The notes under the pieces were generated by a model. That model worked only from the letters and a program-made list of their open reading frames with translations. It was not told the origin of the DNA and made no database searches. Made by a program: the position numbers and the translations under genes. Shown piece after piece: positions 16,983 to 25,750 of a stretch of 35,070 nucleotides of DNA (position 1 is its first letter; every line of letters starts with the position of its first letter). The DNA is from Haloquadratum walsbyi J07HQW2 (lineage in GTDB: Archaea; Halobacteriota; Halobacteria; Halobacteriales; Haloferacaceae), in NCBI RefSeq assembly GCF_000415985.1, contig NZ_KE356561.1, positions 516,956 to 552,025 on the forward strand, in the 5' to 3' direction.

Positions 16983-17215
16983 TTAACATGATTGTTGATC
17001 GTGCTTACTTACCGATGAGCGTGTCTTATATTCAACGGGTAACTCCCGCTCATCGAGAATCGTAGCAATCTCGGGCGCGGTAAGTGATCCGTGCTCGTCG
17101 GCTGCATCAAGCAACCGTTGCACGTCACCACGTCGGAGTCGAACACCACCGATAGTGCGTAATCGCCCGGTTCGGACCCGTCGTACGCAAGTAGTATTTC
17201 AAATATTGCACAACA
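16983..17215 (-). pseudogene. Decayed copy 2 of the 8017-8288 small gene
   Basis: Minus-strand reading gives GVRLRRGDVQRLLDAADEHG, then SLTAPEIATILDERELPVEY, then KTRSSVSKHDQQSC and a TAA (16983-16985). This aligns with the second half of the 8017-8288 gene but keeps the frame where that copy lost a base. Upstream, a KYYLRTTG piece in another frame corresponds to ARYYLNM of copy 1, and the N-terminal half is absent. It is therefore truncated and frameshifted on the opposite side. Confidence 0.6.
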
Positions 17216-17370
17216 CCATATTCCAGTTTAGTGTACGATAGTCATGTGCAGGATGTAAATTCTCCATTTATAACATTTATATAATCTCTTTTAGCCTGAT
17301 CGTCACCTTGAGGACGGCAACGGCTGTTGTTGGCAAAATAGTCTTGTGCGTAGAGCCCAATATATAATAT

Positions 17371-17874
17371 ATGCTAGCAGATAGCGATTCGACGTTCGAG
17401 GAATCGTTCGCAGACATCGGTGCCCGCGAGACCTATCTCGAGACCGACCACGAGGACGCCGTCGAGCGGGTGCAAACGGCGTTTACCGACGCCGGCTTCG
17501 GCACCCCAACAGAGTTCTCCCCCTCAGAGAACATCCGCGAACACACCGGCGAGGAACTCCCAGCGACTCGCGTTATCGGCATCGGAAACCCGCACGCCGG
17601 CAAGATTATAGCCGAGCAGACCCACGGCGACGCCGCCACGCTGTTCCCGTGTAACGTCATCGTTCAACAGGTCGGCGAGGAGACCCAGCGCGTCTACTAC
17701 GTCAGCCTGCCGAAGGTGCTCGAACAGGTCGGCCTCGCGCCCGACGATCCCGAGTCGTCCGTCGCCTGGCAAAAGGCACTCGACATTGCCGGGAGTGGCG
17801 TTGCTGAGGCCTTCGAGGCGCTAAACGCAAGTGAGGTGGCCGCGACCGGTGCGCCCGCCCCCACCGACGACTAA
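17371..17874 (+). CDS. DUF302-family protein
   Basis: 167 residues. The order matches DUF302: a DHEDAVERVQTAFTDAGFGTPTEFSPSENI helix-strand start, then RVIGIGNPHAGKIIAEQTHGDAATLFPCNVIVQQVGEETQRVYYVSLPKV, with the FPCNVIV strand containing the family's frequent Cys. DUF302 proteins form small alpha/beta dimers, often near sulfur, thiol or metal-handling genes; the precise function is not established. The gene is visibly GC-richer than the DNA on both sides, as is the next gene. An AT-rich box (about 17360-17370) abuts the ATG, so the exact start is uncertain. The next gene follows after 33 bases, likely the same transcript. Confidence 0.8.
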   Translation: MLADSDSTFEESFADIGARETYLETDHEDAVERVQTAFTDAGFGTPTEFSPSENIREHTGEELPATRVIGIGNPHAGKIIAEQTHGDAATLFPCNVIVQQVGEETQRVYYVSLPKVLEQVGLAPDDPESSVAWQKALDIAGSGVAEAFEALNASEVAATGAPAPTDD

Positions 17875-17907
17875 TCACCACTCTTATACACACACTTTAT
17901 TCCATTC

Positions 17908-18912
17908 ATGATCCAGAACGCTCTGACCGCTGTCAAGGAAAATCTCATCTACGTGGTCCTCGGGTCGCTCGTCGCCGGTCTCGCATTCGGGCAGGCCGCA
18001 GACGCCGGAACGAAGAGCCTCGTGAAGGCGGCCGTGCTTCCGGTGCTGTTCTTGATGATCTACCCGATGATGATCAACATCGATCTGCAGGAGGTGTTGA
18101 ACCTACGCGACCACGCGAAGCCGGTCGGGTTGAGCCTCATCGTGAACTTCGTCATCGCACCGCTTCTCGCGGTCGGCCTTGCGCGCACCTTCTTTGCGGG
18201 GAATCCAGCCTATGCGGTCGGGCTGTACTTCATCGCGCTCATTCCAACGTCCGGGATGACCGCCGCGTGGACTGGACTTGCCGACGGCGATCTTGAAGTC
18301 GCACTGGTTGCGATGGCTGTGAACCTGCTCGCGGCTGTCGCCATCCTGCCAGCGTACCTCTCGGTGCTCGTGCCCGCCTCGGTCGCGTTCGACCCGACTG
18401 CGCTGTACCAGCAGCTCGCACAGGTCGTCGCGATTCCGATGATCGCCGGCAACCTCACGCGACGCCTGTTGCTCCGGCAGTACGGGTCGGACGGGTTCAA
18501 GCGACTGAAGCCGACGTTCGGCGGCCTGAGCTCGGTTGGCGTGATGTTCATCGTCTTCATCGCCATGACGATGCGCTCACAGAGCATCCTCGCCGACCCG
18601 GTCGCCTCCGCCAGCACCATCGTCCCGCTAGTGGTCTTCTACACCGTCATCATCGCAGTCGGCGCAGGGCTCGGGCGGGCACTGCTCGACACTGAACGGA
18701 GCGTCGCGCTGGTGTACGCGACGAGCATGCGCAACCTCTCTATCGCTGTCGCGGTCGTCGTCGCCGCCGGGTCGGTGCCCGCGGAGGCGGTCCTGCCTAT
18801 CGCGTTGGCGTACATCCTCCAGCCACCGCTCGGCGCGGTCTACATGCATTACCGCCGCGACGTAGTCGGCGAGGGGCTGAGTCTGCGCGAAGCAGTAGCC
18901 GAGGTGGTCTGA
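17908..18912 (+). CDS. BASS/ACR3-like transporter (bile acid:sodium symporter superfamily)
   Basis: 334 residues with about ten hydrophobic segments and few long loops. The central motif PTSGMTAAWTGLADGD (about 113-128), followed by a long hydrophobic helix with a conserved Asn (AVNLLAAVAI), is the layout of ACR3 arsenite exporters and bile acid:sodium symporters. The second half has the matching YATSMRNLSIAVAVVVAAGSVP segment, and the protein ends in the PPLGAVYMHYRRD region. The Cys of the CxAMVxxW motif that ACR3 uses for arsenite is absent, so arsenite export is doubtful and the substrate is unknown (anion or organic acid possible). It pairs with the DUF302 gene in a GC-rich segment, suggesting transfer of the pair. 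It ends in a GGTGGTC-TGA-GACCACC palindrome over the stop. Confidence 0.8.
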   Translation: MIQNALTAVKENLIYVVLGSLVAGLAFGQAADAGTKSLVKAAVLPVLFLMIYPMMINIDLQEVLNLRDHAKPVGLSLIVNFVIAPLLAVGLARTFFAGNPAYAVGLYFIALIPTSGMTAAWTGLADGDLEVALVAMAVNLLAAVAILPAYLSVLVPASVAFDPTALYQQLAQVVAIPMIAGNLTRRLLLRQYGSDGFKRLKPTFGGLSSVGVMFIVFIAMTMRSQSILADPVASASTIVPLVVFYTVIIAVGAGLGRALLDTERSVALVYATSMRNLSIAVAVVVAAGSVPAEAVLPIALAYILQPPLGAVYMHYRRDVVGEGLSLREAVAEVV

Positions 18913-18919
18913 GACCACC
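18903..18919 (+). terminator. Palindrome over the transporter stop codon
   Basis: GGTGGTC (18903-18909) and GACCACC (18913-18919) flank the TGA stop, a perfect 7-base stem with a 3-base loop. There is no T-run after it, so a role as terminator or mRNA stabiliser is tentative. Confidence 0.3.
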
Positions 18920-19118
18920 CTGGTCAAGACCCTCGGTCGCTGATCACGACAGCCAGGAGCCACAAAAGTCGGTCCAACTGCACAGAGACAGCCCCTGCTC
19001 ATGTGGCACCGATAGGAGAAGCAGAAGTGCCGTCAGGTCTGAAACCCGACAAAGACTGAACAGGGAAGATCGTCATTATCATTTTTTCCTGAACGCGCGC
19101 TGAATCGCCGGAGAGTCC
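18920..19118. other. Gene-free GC-rich end of the island
   Basis: GC-richer than typical for the window. No gene was recognised, only AT-poor linker DNA, with a TTTTTT run near 19081. Confidence 0.3.
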
Positions 19119-19316
19119 TTATCGAACACAGTGAGGTCGGAAAAGAAAGCTCCGAGCAGAGGTATACGTGCCGAAAATCGTAATCTGGCTGCGTTGTTCT
19201 CTGTCGAAGTCGGTCAGACTGAGCTGGCGAACATCAAGCAGATGCTCCACCGTTCGCCTGCGTCCCCAGTCGTTGAGTCGCTGGACGTCTTTCGGACTGT
19301 GCGGTTCCAGGGTCAT
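19119..19316 (-). pseudogene. Small haloarchaeal gene fragment (65 residues)
   Basis: From the ATG at 19316: MTLEPHSPKDVQRLNDWGRR, then RTVEHLLDVRQLSLTDFDRE, then QRSQITIFGTYTSARSFLFR. The composition is coding-like with helical character. The start overlaps the previous frame's stop (GACGAATGACC, 4-base overlap), the arrangement of a coupled pair. The rest of the gene seems lost, as no continuation is visible before 19119. Family not recognised. Confidence 0.4.
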
Positions 19317-19440
19317 TCGTCACCACTTTTTGCCACATCGCGCGCCTGTGCGATGAGATCGTAGCCAAGCGATTCAGCCTGTTCTGGTGACAGCGACGAG
19401 TCCAACCCTTGGAGCGCCCCCCGTCCAGAGGTCGGACCTC
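19313..19440 (-). pseudogene. 3' fragment of a gene coupled to the 19316 frame
   Basis: Minus-strand reading after a TGA gives GPTSGRGALQGLDSSLSPEQ, then AESLGYDLIAQARDVAKSGDE and stop (19313-19315). The final part has the SLSPEQAxxLGxxLIxxA pattern of a common haloarchaeal small-protein C-terminus. No start codon remains. Together with the overlapping downstream frame it is the stub of a two-gene unit. Confidence 0.4.
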
Positions 19441-19710
19441 ACGGACATACCGGGGCGTATGTTGTGATCTGCGAAGAGTGCAAAGTCGAAGCCTTGCAAG
19501 GTCGCACACAACACGCAAGCCACTACGGCGGCTGTTCACACGAATAACCGACGTCTAGTCGTTTCGATTCCGGCTCGGGTGGGGGGGTCAGGAAAATGTT
19601 CCAGACCCCCGCCCGTGCCTCTGGATTGAGGAGCAGTATTCCGGTATGGTCGATCCACGTTCAAACGGGTGCCCACTGGAGCGCTGTTCCTCACAGAGAG
19701 ACGAAGAATC

Positions 19711-20028
19711 ATGACTGATACAAATGCGAGCACCGAGACCGAGCCTGGATCACCACGAATCGATGACGAACGGGAGGTTCTCATATTCGGCGAGACTATC
19801 GATGTTGCCCCTCATGGGCTGGCGAAGTTTTCCGCAGCGGACTACGCCCGAGGCGATCCAATCACGCCACAGACTGCTGAGACGGCACTAAACCGGGGAT
19901 ACGTTGCCCCTGAGGACAGCCAATACAGGGGACCGACCGCAGAGGAGTTACTAGAGATCCTCAAAGCATACGACGAGTCAACTACCCCACCCTACTTCGC
20001 TCATCGGGTAAACCGATTCGCTCGTTGA
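19711..20028 (+). CDS. Small hypothetical protein whose 3' end is supplied by an IS
   Basis: 105 residues from the ATG at 19711; an upstream in-frame start at 19669 is possible but not supported. The product is acidic: MTDTNASTETEPGSPRIDDE, then REVLIFGETIDVAPHGLAKF, SAADYARGDPITPQTAETAL and NRGYVAPEDSQYRGPTAEEL. No family was recognised; there is no signal peptide. The last 15 codons (TTPPYFAHRVNRFAR) and the stop lie inside the right-end hairpin of the neighbouring TnpB element (CCCCACCCT 19985-19993 / AGGGTGGGG 20028-20036). So the original C-terminus was replaced by IS sequence. Confidence 0.6.
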   Translation: MTDTNASTETEPGSPRIDDEREVLIFGETIDVAPHGLAKFSAADYARGDPITPQTAETALNRGYVAPEDSQYRGPTAEELLEILKAYDESTTPPYFAHRVNRFAR

Positions 20029-21410
20029 GGGTGGGGCTTGTCAGTGGCCTCTTCCTCTAACCCAAACCGACCTCGCGGCTGGTTTTGGTATGAGAGTGTA
20101 TCTCTCAACTCGGAGTCCTAGGCCCTGACTTTAGAGCGTATTGACTGACGCTCCTCCTACGAGACGGCTGATGGCCTCGTAGGAGATACAATTCTGCAAT
20201 ATTCTTAGCAGCATTATAGTCAGCGTGGTTCTGATTTCCACATCGCTGACATTCGAACTCGTCTCGATGTCGGTTATCATCTCGAACACTTCCACACTCG
20301 TTGCATCGCTTGGAAGTGTTCTTTGGGTTCACCGTATCCACGAACACGCTTTCCTCTTCAGCTTTGTACTCCACAAACTTCTTGAGCTTGCGGAAAGCCC
20401 ATATCGAATGCCAGTCAGCATATGGAAGGTCATCTCGAATACCATCGAGTTTCTCGAAGATAATGCCATCACAATCGTGTTCAACAGCTTCTCCGATAAT
20501 CCCGTTTGCCACAGAGTGCAGTACGTGCTTCACATATTCGTCTTCTCGACCGCTCACCTGCTGTAGAGTTCGGTGAGCGGATTGCTTACCACACTTTTGA
20601 AGCTTGCCACGAGTCTCCTCAAACTCTCTGCGAACGTGATTGAGTTTGCCTGCGCTGAAGAAGCGAGCCGTGCTGGTGACGGCGATTTGGTTGACTCCGA
20701 GGTCAACACCCAGAACCGTTCCGTTCTGCGTCGTTGCCTCTGGTTCAGGCTTCTTCTTTCGATAACCAAGATGAATGTACCACTCGCCGTCTCTGTGGTG
20801 TAGCGTGGTTTCAGTGTACTCCCACTCATCGTCGTTCAAGTACTGGTATTGGTATCCATCCTCGTTGTTTGGAAGTGCGAGGTCTGCCCTGACACGAGAA
20901 TGGCCACCAAGTACGGTGAGAGACACCTGCTCTTTCTCAGGAAACACGGTGAGCGTTCGTCTATCATACGTGATAGACTTCGAGGTGAAGTGTGGTTGTG
21001 TTGCTTTCTTGCCCTTTTTTCGTCGTTCGATGCAGCTTTGGATGCTACTGGCGACCTCGTGACAGGCAAGAATGGAGTGCTGACTCCCCAAATTAGTCTC
21101 TTCCTCTACTGTGCCTTTCGCTACTTTTCTGACACCAGACTGAGAGTGTTCGTTCTCCCACGCAAGGTTGGATGCAATGTTGCACCCGTCGAGCCACTCT
21201 TCGACAGTCGCTTGGAGTAGCTCATGGTCTTTTTGAGAGAGTCCGTCGAGTCGTGTAATAGCAGTTCGACGGTGGTACTCATCATCTAATGCCATCGTAA
21301 TTTCATAGAAGTACCACTAATTGTTGAAACCTTGGTTGTTTCCGTACTGGTAGACGGTTTCCTCCCCTCCCTACTCTCTCGGCTTCGCCTCGTTCCTTGA
21401 GGAAGGGGAC
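19985..21410 (-). mobile_element. IS1341-type element (tnpB only), apparently complete
   Basis: The right end lies at 19985-20036, with stem CCCCACCCT/AGGGTGGGG. The left end lies at about 21364-21409 (CCCCTCCCTACT...GAGGAAGGGG); both ends share CCCC(A/T)CCCTACT. The only gene is an intact tnpB, with no tnpA, as in IS1341-type elements of the IS200/IS605 family. The left boundary is approximate. It inserted into the 3' end of the gene at 19711. Confidence 0.7.
20105..21295 (-). CDS. tnpB: TnpB RNA-guided nuclease (IS200/IS605 OrfB), intact
   Basis: 396 residues with the full domain order. An N-terminal helical region (1-110) is followed by a beta-rich region to about 180. The RuvC-like nuclease has Asp198 in LGVDLGVN, Glu281 in IIFEKLDGIR and Asp359 in NHADYNAAKNIA. 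A zinc ribbon sits between RuvC-II and III (Cys331, Cys334, Cys349, Cys352). All three catalytic acids and all four Cys are present, so it could be active. Characterised TnpB proteins cut DNA using an omega (re) RNA made from the tnpB 3' region and right end, here 19985 to about 20150. No TnpA is present, so the element could move only in trans. The start is the ATG at 21295. Its subgroup differs from the other, degenerate tnpB copies in the window. Confidence 0.9.
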   Translation of the reverse strand: MALDDEYHRRTAITRLDGLSQKDHELLQATVEEWLDGCNIASNLAWENEHSQSGVRKVAKGTVEEETNLGSQHSILACHEVASSIQSCIERRKKGKKATQPHFTSKSITYDRRTLTVFPEKEQVSLTVLGGHSRVRADLALPNNEDGYQYQYLNDDEWEYTETTLHHRDGEWYIHLGYRKKKPEPEATTQNGTVLGVDLGVNQIAVTSTARFFSAGKLNHVRREFEETRGKLQKCGKQSAHRTLQQVSGREDEYVKHVLHSVANGIIGEAVEHDCDGIIFEKLDGIRDDLPYADWHSIWAFRKLKKFVEYKAEEESVFVDTVNPKNTSKRCNECGSVRDDNRHRDEFECQRCGNQNHADYNAAKNIAELYLLRGHQPSRRRSVSQYALKSGPRTPS

Positions 21411-21668
21411 TCCACCTCGAACATGTTGAAGCCCGACGAACTTACAACGTCCGACACGGTTGTTCGGGCGTGGTGGGATTGACCTCCCGACTCTAGGAGA
21501 GCCCTCTCGCTGGTACCCTGGCGGTCGCCTCCTTTTTTTATTGATTGAGCGGACACGTCACCATCGTGCCAATTTACAATTTACTGACATTATTTCTCTC
21601 ACTGTCGTCCATGTCAGACGGCGACAGTCGCCTCTTGGACACCACGACTCGTAGCGTCCAGATTGCAA

Positions 21669-22274
21669 TTAATTGTCCGTGCTCAATGGGTTGATCGCAA
21701 CGCCAATATCGTATGATCCAGCATCAGCGGTGTCGTCAAGTTCAGCAATGATACCAATATTATGTTTCCTAGTACCACTACCGTTAGAAGTAATATTTGC
21801 AATAAACGTGCCTTCGCCAGTCTGAACAGCTTTACCGCCATCAGGGGAAGCCCCGCTCACTCCATTATCATCAGGATCGAGATCACCAGGGGCTGATACA
21901 TCACCTCCATCACTTGCAGATGACTTGCCACTCACAACGTCGGTGTCAATCGGATCAGGTGCATCTATGGTAACTTGAACATCTAAGCCGTCCGCTGCAC
22001 TATTTATAACCTCAGCTTCAAACACAGCAAGGTCACCATTATTCAACTCAACTGCTGCCTGAAACTCTGTGTTATCGTCACTTGTGCGCGTAAACGACGC
22101 ATCTACATCAGTACCACGAACATCAACATCATTCACCGTCAGTGCTTGCTCAGCTTGGACATCGGCTTGTCCTTCGACACTACCTTGCAGCCCTCCTGCG
22201 GCAGCTGTGACTCCTGCCCCCGCGGCGGCTACTCCTGCTGTTCCAAGTATGAGTGACCGTCTTGTAAAGTCCAT
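21669..22274 (-). CDS. Secreted protein with twin-Arg-like signal
   Basis: 201 residues from the ATG at 22274. The N-terminus MDFTRRSLILGTAGVAAAGAGVTAAAGG has a twin arginine before a hydrophobic Ala/Gly-rich stretch, so export is likely by the Tat or Sec route. The mature part is acidic: ALTVNDVDVRGTDVDASFTR, then FQAAVELNNGDLAVFEAEVI, VQVTIDAP, a Gly/Asp/Ser-rich loop, and GTFIANITSNGSGTRKHNIG, IIAELDDTADAGSYDIGVAI. That is the beta-sandwich pattern of haloarchaeal DUF1102-type exported proteins. No active-site motif. The longer frame to 22346 adds residues without a promoter and is rejected. An AT-rich element sits near 22307-22318. Confidence 0.75.
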   Translation of the reverse strand: MDFTRRSLILGTAGVAAAGAGVTAAAGGLQGSVEGQADVQAEQALTVNDVDVRGTDVDASFTRTSDDNTEFQAAVELNNGDLAVFEAEVINSAADGLDVQVTIDAPDPIDTDVVSGKSSASDGGDVSAPGDLDPDDNGVSGASPDGGKAVQTGEGTFIANITSNGSGTRKHNIGIIAELDDTADAGSYDIGVAINPLSTDN

Positions 22275-22477
22275 TGTGCTTGGTAAGTTACTCTCTTGCC
22301 ATTCATGTAATATTTTTGTAACGTCAACGTAACAAGGTAGTTTCACTACTGAAAAATACAGCTTCCAACGGTGATATCAATATAAACGTGGCGTCTACTA
22401 AACTCTATCACAAATCAAGACGGTCCGTTGTCATCCAGACGACGGCTTTCCTATTTCCCGTGCGACTGCGCAACAGT

Positions 22478-22517
22478 TTGACATCCTCCTCCGCCTAAAG
22501 TTGGAGGAGGATATCAA
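22478..22517. mobile_element. Solo IS1341-type right-end hairpin
   Basis: TTGACATCCTCCTCC, a 10-base loop and GGAGGAGGATATCAA make a nearly perfect 15-base stem. The same motif forms the right ends at 16632-16666, 23567-23602 and 30897-30937. No tnpB or left end is near it, so it is an isolated end, possibly left after excision or deletion. It lies in the 384-base gap between the 22274 gene and the ferredoxin gene, which otherwise shows no gene. Confidence 0.55.
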
Positions 22518-22657
22518 TCTCGACTTTTGTGTTGCTCTCAAGAGAGTATACGCGGATTATATTTCTCTACTAGGAATATTAGCACAGCTCTTAGCCCATA
22601 TTGTCACCCTCAGTATTGAGGGAAAACAACTCCTCGGATGGTAATCATACGTCTGAT

Positions 22658-22951
22658 ATGCCTGAAGTTACATACCGTGGTATTTCACTGGAATGTGAGT
22701 CAGGAGCCACACTTCGAACCGTCTTGTTCAATAATGCTGTGTCACCACACAGTGGGGTGACAAAAGCAGTTAATTGCGGAGGCAATTCGACATGTGGAAC
22801 CTGCGCTGTCCGTATCGTGGACGGACCAATTGGGGAGCGAACAGTAAAAGAACAAACTCGACTCGCTGTCTCAACACACGATGATGCTGATAATATTCGG
22901 CTTGCATGCCAGTATCGAGTGACAGATGATGTGGTCATCGAGAAAGCGTGA
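22658..22951 (+). CDS. Plant-type [2Fe-2S] ferredoxin
   Basis: 97 residues from the ATG at 22658. The motif C40-x5-C46-x2-C49 (NCGGNSTCGTC) plus C84 (RLACQY) is the four-Cys cluster ligation of plant-type [2Fe-2S] ferredoxins, with the usual beta-grasp flanking sequence (VTYRGISLECESGATLRTVLF, AVRIVDGP, RVTDDVVIEKA). It is an electron carrier in the cytoplasm; the partner is unknown and no reductase lies adjacent. It lacks the N-terminal extension of the major haloarchaeal ferredoxin, so it is a shorter paralogue. The frame continues upstream to 22601, but the ATG at 22658 starts the conserved domain directly. Confidence 0.9.
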   Translation: MPEVTYRGISLECESGATLRTVLFNNAVSPHSGVTKAVNCGGNSTCGTCAVRIVDGPIGERTVKEQTRLAVSTHDDADNIRLACQYRVTDDVVIEKA

Positions 22952-23366
22952 GATACTCCGATTTCAGCCGATGCTGCCTAACAATCTATATAATTAATTT
23001 TCGTTATGATTGCAGTGTGATGATTGCTTAGATAATCTCCCTATGTGCTTATCCTAGAATAACAGTATTAAACCGCGTATCATGTTTCTAACTCTCGGTG
23101 CTAACCGCAAGAATACGTGGGTCTGAGTCTCTCTTGCTGGACGACCAACATATCAGAATGAATACCCTGTTTTTGATCATATATTACCGTCGTGTCATAT
23201 CGCCGAGTGGGTAATCCAGGTGTATTATTTCACCGATGCCGACTGTCAGCCGTTCGCTGATCACTCACCTCTATCCCGAATGCGACATCGACGATGCTCG
23301 TCAGCAATACAGTCGCAAGAAGAATGAGGGCCGGCAATTTATCCGATTACATCTGATTGACCAATC
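22952..23366. other. Mostly gene-free stretch
   Basis: No complete gene. From 23236 a frame reads MPTVSRSLITHLYPECDIDD, then ARQQYSRKKNEGRQFIRLHL; it is coding-like up to about 23365 and may be the N-terminal half of a gene fused out of frame to the following ORF. The rest is AT-rich with no motif. Confidence 0.35.
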
Positions 23367-23540
23367 ATGGACGCGATCGACGGCATCACAACTATCGATG
23401 ACATCGATAACCCTGATCTGCGTCTGTTGATTGCCGACCGACGTAATTCGGATGTCTCGAAAATCGACAAAGAAATCGAATCGATCAAAGACCACTTTGA
23501 CGTTGACGAGATCTTCGTGAAAGCCTGTGGTTCTGACTAA
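23367..23540 (+). CDS. Small acidic protein, 57 residues
   Basis: ATG at 23367: MDAIDGITTIDDIDNPDLRL, then LIADRRNSDVSKIDKEIESI, then KDHFDVDEIFVKACGSD. It is strongly acidic with a helical Lys/Glu pattern, typical for a haloarchaeal coding sequence. It may be an independent small protein or the remnant of a larger one, since the preceding 23236 frame has similar quality and ends inside it. No family recognised. Confidence 0.5.
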   Translation: MDAIDGITTIDDIDNPDLRLLIADRRNSDVSKIDKEIESIKDHFDVDEIFVKACGSD

Positions 23541-23566
23541 CTTATAGACCCGACCATGACCGCGGT

Positions 23567-25219
23567 TTGACATCCTCCTCCGCGTAACTGCGGAGGAATC
23601 CCACGGCACCACACCGCTGCACTCCGCTGGATTGGGATCTGAGGGTTTGCAGTCTCCCACTTCAGTTGATCCTGCGGTTGGAATCCACTGGACAAGTCAT
23701 GGAGGGAGACGTCAGGCTGTGCCAACCAGCCCAGCCGGGACTCCTCTCTTCACCCACACTGGGCGGAGACTTGGAGTTACGTTGGTTTACGTCGAGGCGG
23801 ATGTTCTCCGCCCCCGCCCCATGTCCATTCACGTCCGCGTTGAACGCCGCATCGCATTCCTCGCAGACGTACAACCCGGCGTTCAACACGTCACGTCACG
23901 CTGACTCTCGTCTTCTCTCCCTCTCCCACACATACAACACGTCATGTCTTGCTCGTGTCGTGTCACGCTCAGATACGTCCATAACCTCGATACCGATACC
24001 CTCGACCTTCGCCTTGTACGTGAGACTCGATCTGAAGCGGTCAAACGCCCAGCCATGTAGATCAAATCAAGGTTCCTGTGCCGACCCCAGTTCTTCGCTT
24101 GGCCATCTTCATCCTCACGAGCGCTCTCTAAATCGCCGACGTTGAGACGACCAACACCCCACCCCGCTCGACACAGTTCTCGACGATATGCTTAGCGAGA
24201 CCATCGAAGAAGTGGGTGCGGCGCTCCGACCACGTCACGTCTTGTGTAGCCGAGTCGCTTTGGGACCGCCTGACTCGTCGCAGCTGGCGATCTCTGTCGG
24301 AAAGTAGTATCCGTACCTATCCTGTGTGAGGCGATTGCCGGGGTAGAGGTCAGCTTCCTCGGTACTGTACGCAACTGCCGCGAACTGACAGATGCCGAAC
24401 CGAGGTCAACACCAGCCGACTCGGGACCGGGAGCATCGGGTGTCTCGACTTCATGTTTACACACTCACTGCAGTGCAGCTCCCACCAGCCCAGCCCATTG
24501 CCTCGTCATAGACGGCACGAACCTGCTGAAGGTTCTCGATGGTGATGCCGGGGCGTGTCTCGTATTCACAGAAGATGTACTCCCACGATCGTGGGTATTC
24601 GGTGTGATTTGCGCCCTTCGAGAGGCGTATTCGATTGGTTGTGGTATCGTGACGGATACCTTTCTGCTTCCACGTCACCGTCGATCGCGGGTGTTCTTCA
24701 TGGACGCGGTTGCCCTCGTCTCGTTGTCGGAGTAGTTTTGCTTGCGGTAGCCGGGCGGATTGTCCCTGTCGTCATCGGAGCCGTCCCACGACACGAGTTC
24801 GAGTTGAAGGCTTCAGCGAGTGCTTCCAGAACGCGCTGACTGGACTGTGAGTGGAGTCGTTTGTACGTGGTGTGGGCTGGGGCTTCAACTCGCGTTTCAG
24901 GACCGAATCATCAGGAATCTCGCCTGTCTCGTCCCAGACTTCTCTGGAGTGGTAGTTTGCGACGTTCCAGAGTTTCGCTGCACTCCATCCATGCCGGTCG
25001 AGCATCTCAGCCACTTGTGAGTGGGTGAGGATTGTCGCTCGGCAAGTACGGTGGATGTGCATTCGTGGAAGGCTCCATAATGAGTTATCGAACAGTATAT
25101 GCTACAGAGTCGGATTTCGAACGGAGAATATCCAGGAGTGTCGTCGGCAGTGGCTCGTGGGAACGTTGTCGGATTCATCCTGTCCTGCGCCTGAACTGAA
25201 GGCGCAGGTATTCTCCTCG
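23567..25219 (-). mobile_element. Degenerate IS1341-type element with both ends
   Basis: The right end is at 23567-23602 (TTGACATCCTCCTCCGC-gtaact-GCGGAGGAATCCC) and the left end at 25168-25219 (GTCGGATTCATCCTGTCCTGCGCC...GGCGCAGG...TTCTCCTCGT). The 1.65 kb size matches a full tnpB-only element. It shows what the three shorter LE-RE elements in the window derive from. Confidence 0.7.
23680..25062 (-). pseudogene. Degenerate TnpB with many frameshifts
   Basis: Starting at 25062 (MHIHRTCRATILTHSQVAEM, then SAAKLWNVANYHSREVWDET), TnpB homology continues in shifting frames: LHSQSSQRVLEALAEAFNSN, DRDNPPGYRKQNYSDNE, HPRSTVTWKQKGIRHDTTTN, EYIFCEYETRPGITIENLQQ, a RuvC-I-like SAGVDLGSA and LYPGNRLTQDRYYFP, then HDTSKTCCVCGREGEDESQR (zinc ribbon) and a C-terminal LAQPDVSLHDL region. 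There are many frameshifts and stops, so it is inactive. Same subgroup as the 12259-13349 pseudogene, different from the intact 20105 TnpB. Confidence 0.8.
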
Positions 25220-25323
25220 TCTCTGTATAATGACAGTGTCGAAACGAAGGCATAGAACTGAGGACTGTGTGAGGGAACAGCCGGTGCTATAGCTCAATTC
25301 GAAAAGTAGATATCCTGCATTAT

Positions 25324-25683
25324 GATGGGATTCATTCGACACACTTCGATCGGACTGTCTCTGCACAGATCACTTCCCGCAATTGTGTGAGTGATCGTCT
25401 CAGGGGGAACAAACCAGGTGTGACTTGTTCTCTCTCAGCCACCCGTCATGTGCCCCCTGAGTGGGAAATGGGAGTTTCCGAGTGTCGTCTGTCAGTGATC
25501 TACACTGGTCATAACTCAGTGCAGAACACTAATAAATATATTACACCGATGAATCTTATAATTATTGCCTAGTCTCAGAGATTGCAATCTCGGCAAATAA
25601 CGTCACTCTGCAAGCTTAGATAGTCAAAGTAATAAAAGCACTGACAGCCAGCATACGTCGCGCTGTTGTGTGCTTTGAGTATC
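25324..25683. repeat. Diverged 360-base repeat, copy 2 (partner 11225-11590)
   Basis: Same-orientation partner of 11225-11590; see that entry for matched blocks. It lies between the left end of the degenerate IS and the helicase stop. In the + frame the copies share NSVQNT and PMN (25516-25560 here); in the minus frame they share AGCQCF and VICxDCNL. Substitutions are not concentrated at third codon positions in the minus frame, so present-day coding is unproven. Confidence 0.7.
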
Positions 25684-25750
25684 TCTTTCAGAAGCCGCTG
25701 GAGTCCTGTCAGACTACGAGTGGGAGACAGGTATATCAGCGCCAACGTAT

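Noticed and set aside
17908-18912. Arsenite exporter Acr3
   Set aside because: The conserved Cys in the fourth membrane helix motif is missing and no arsR or arsC is near, so the specific name was withheld.
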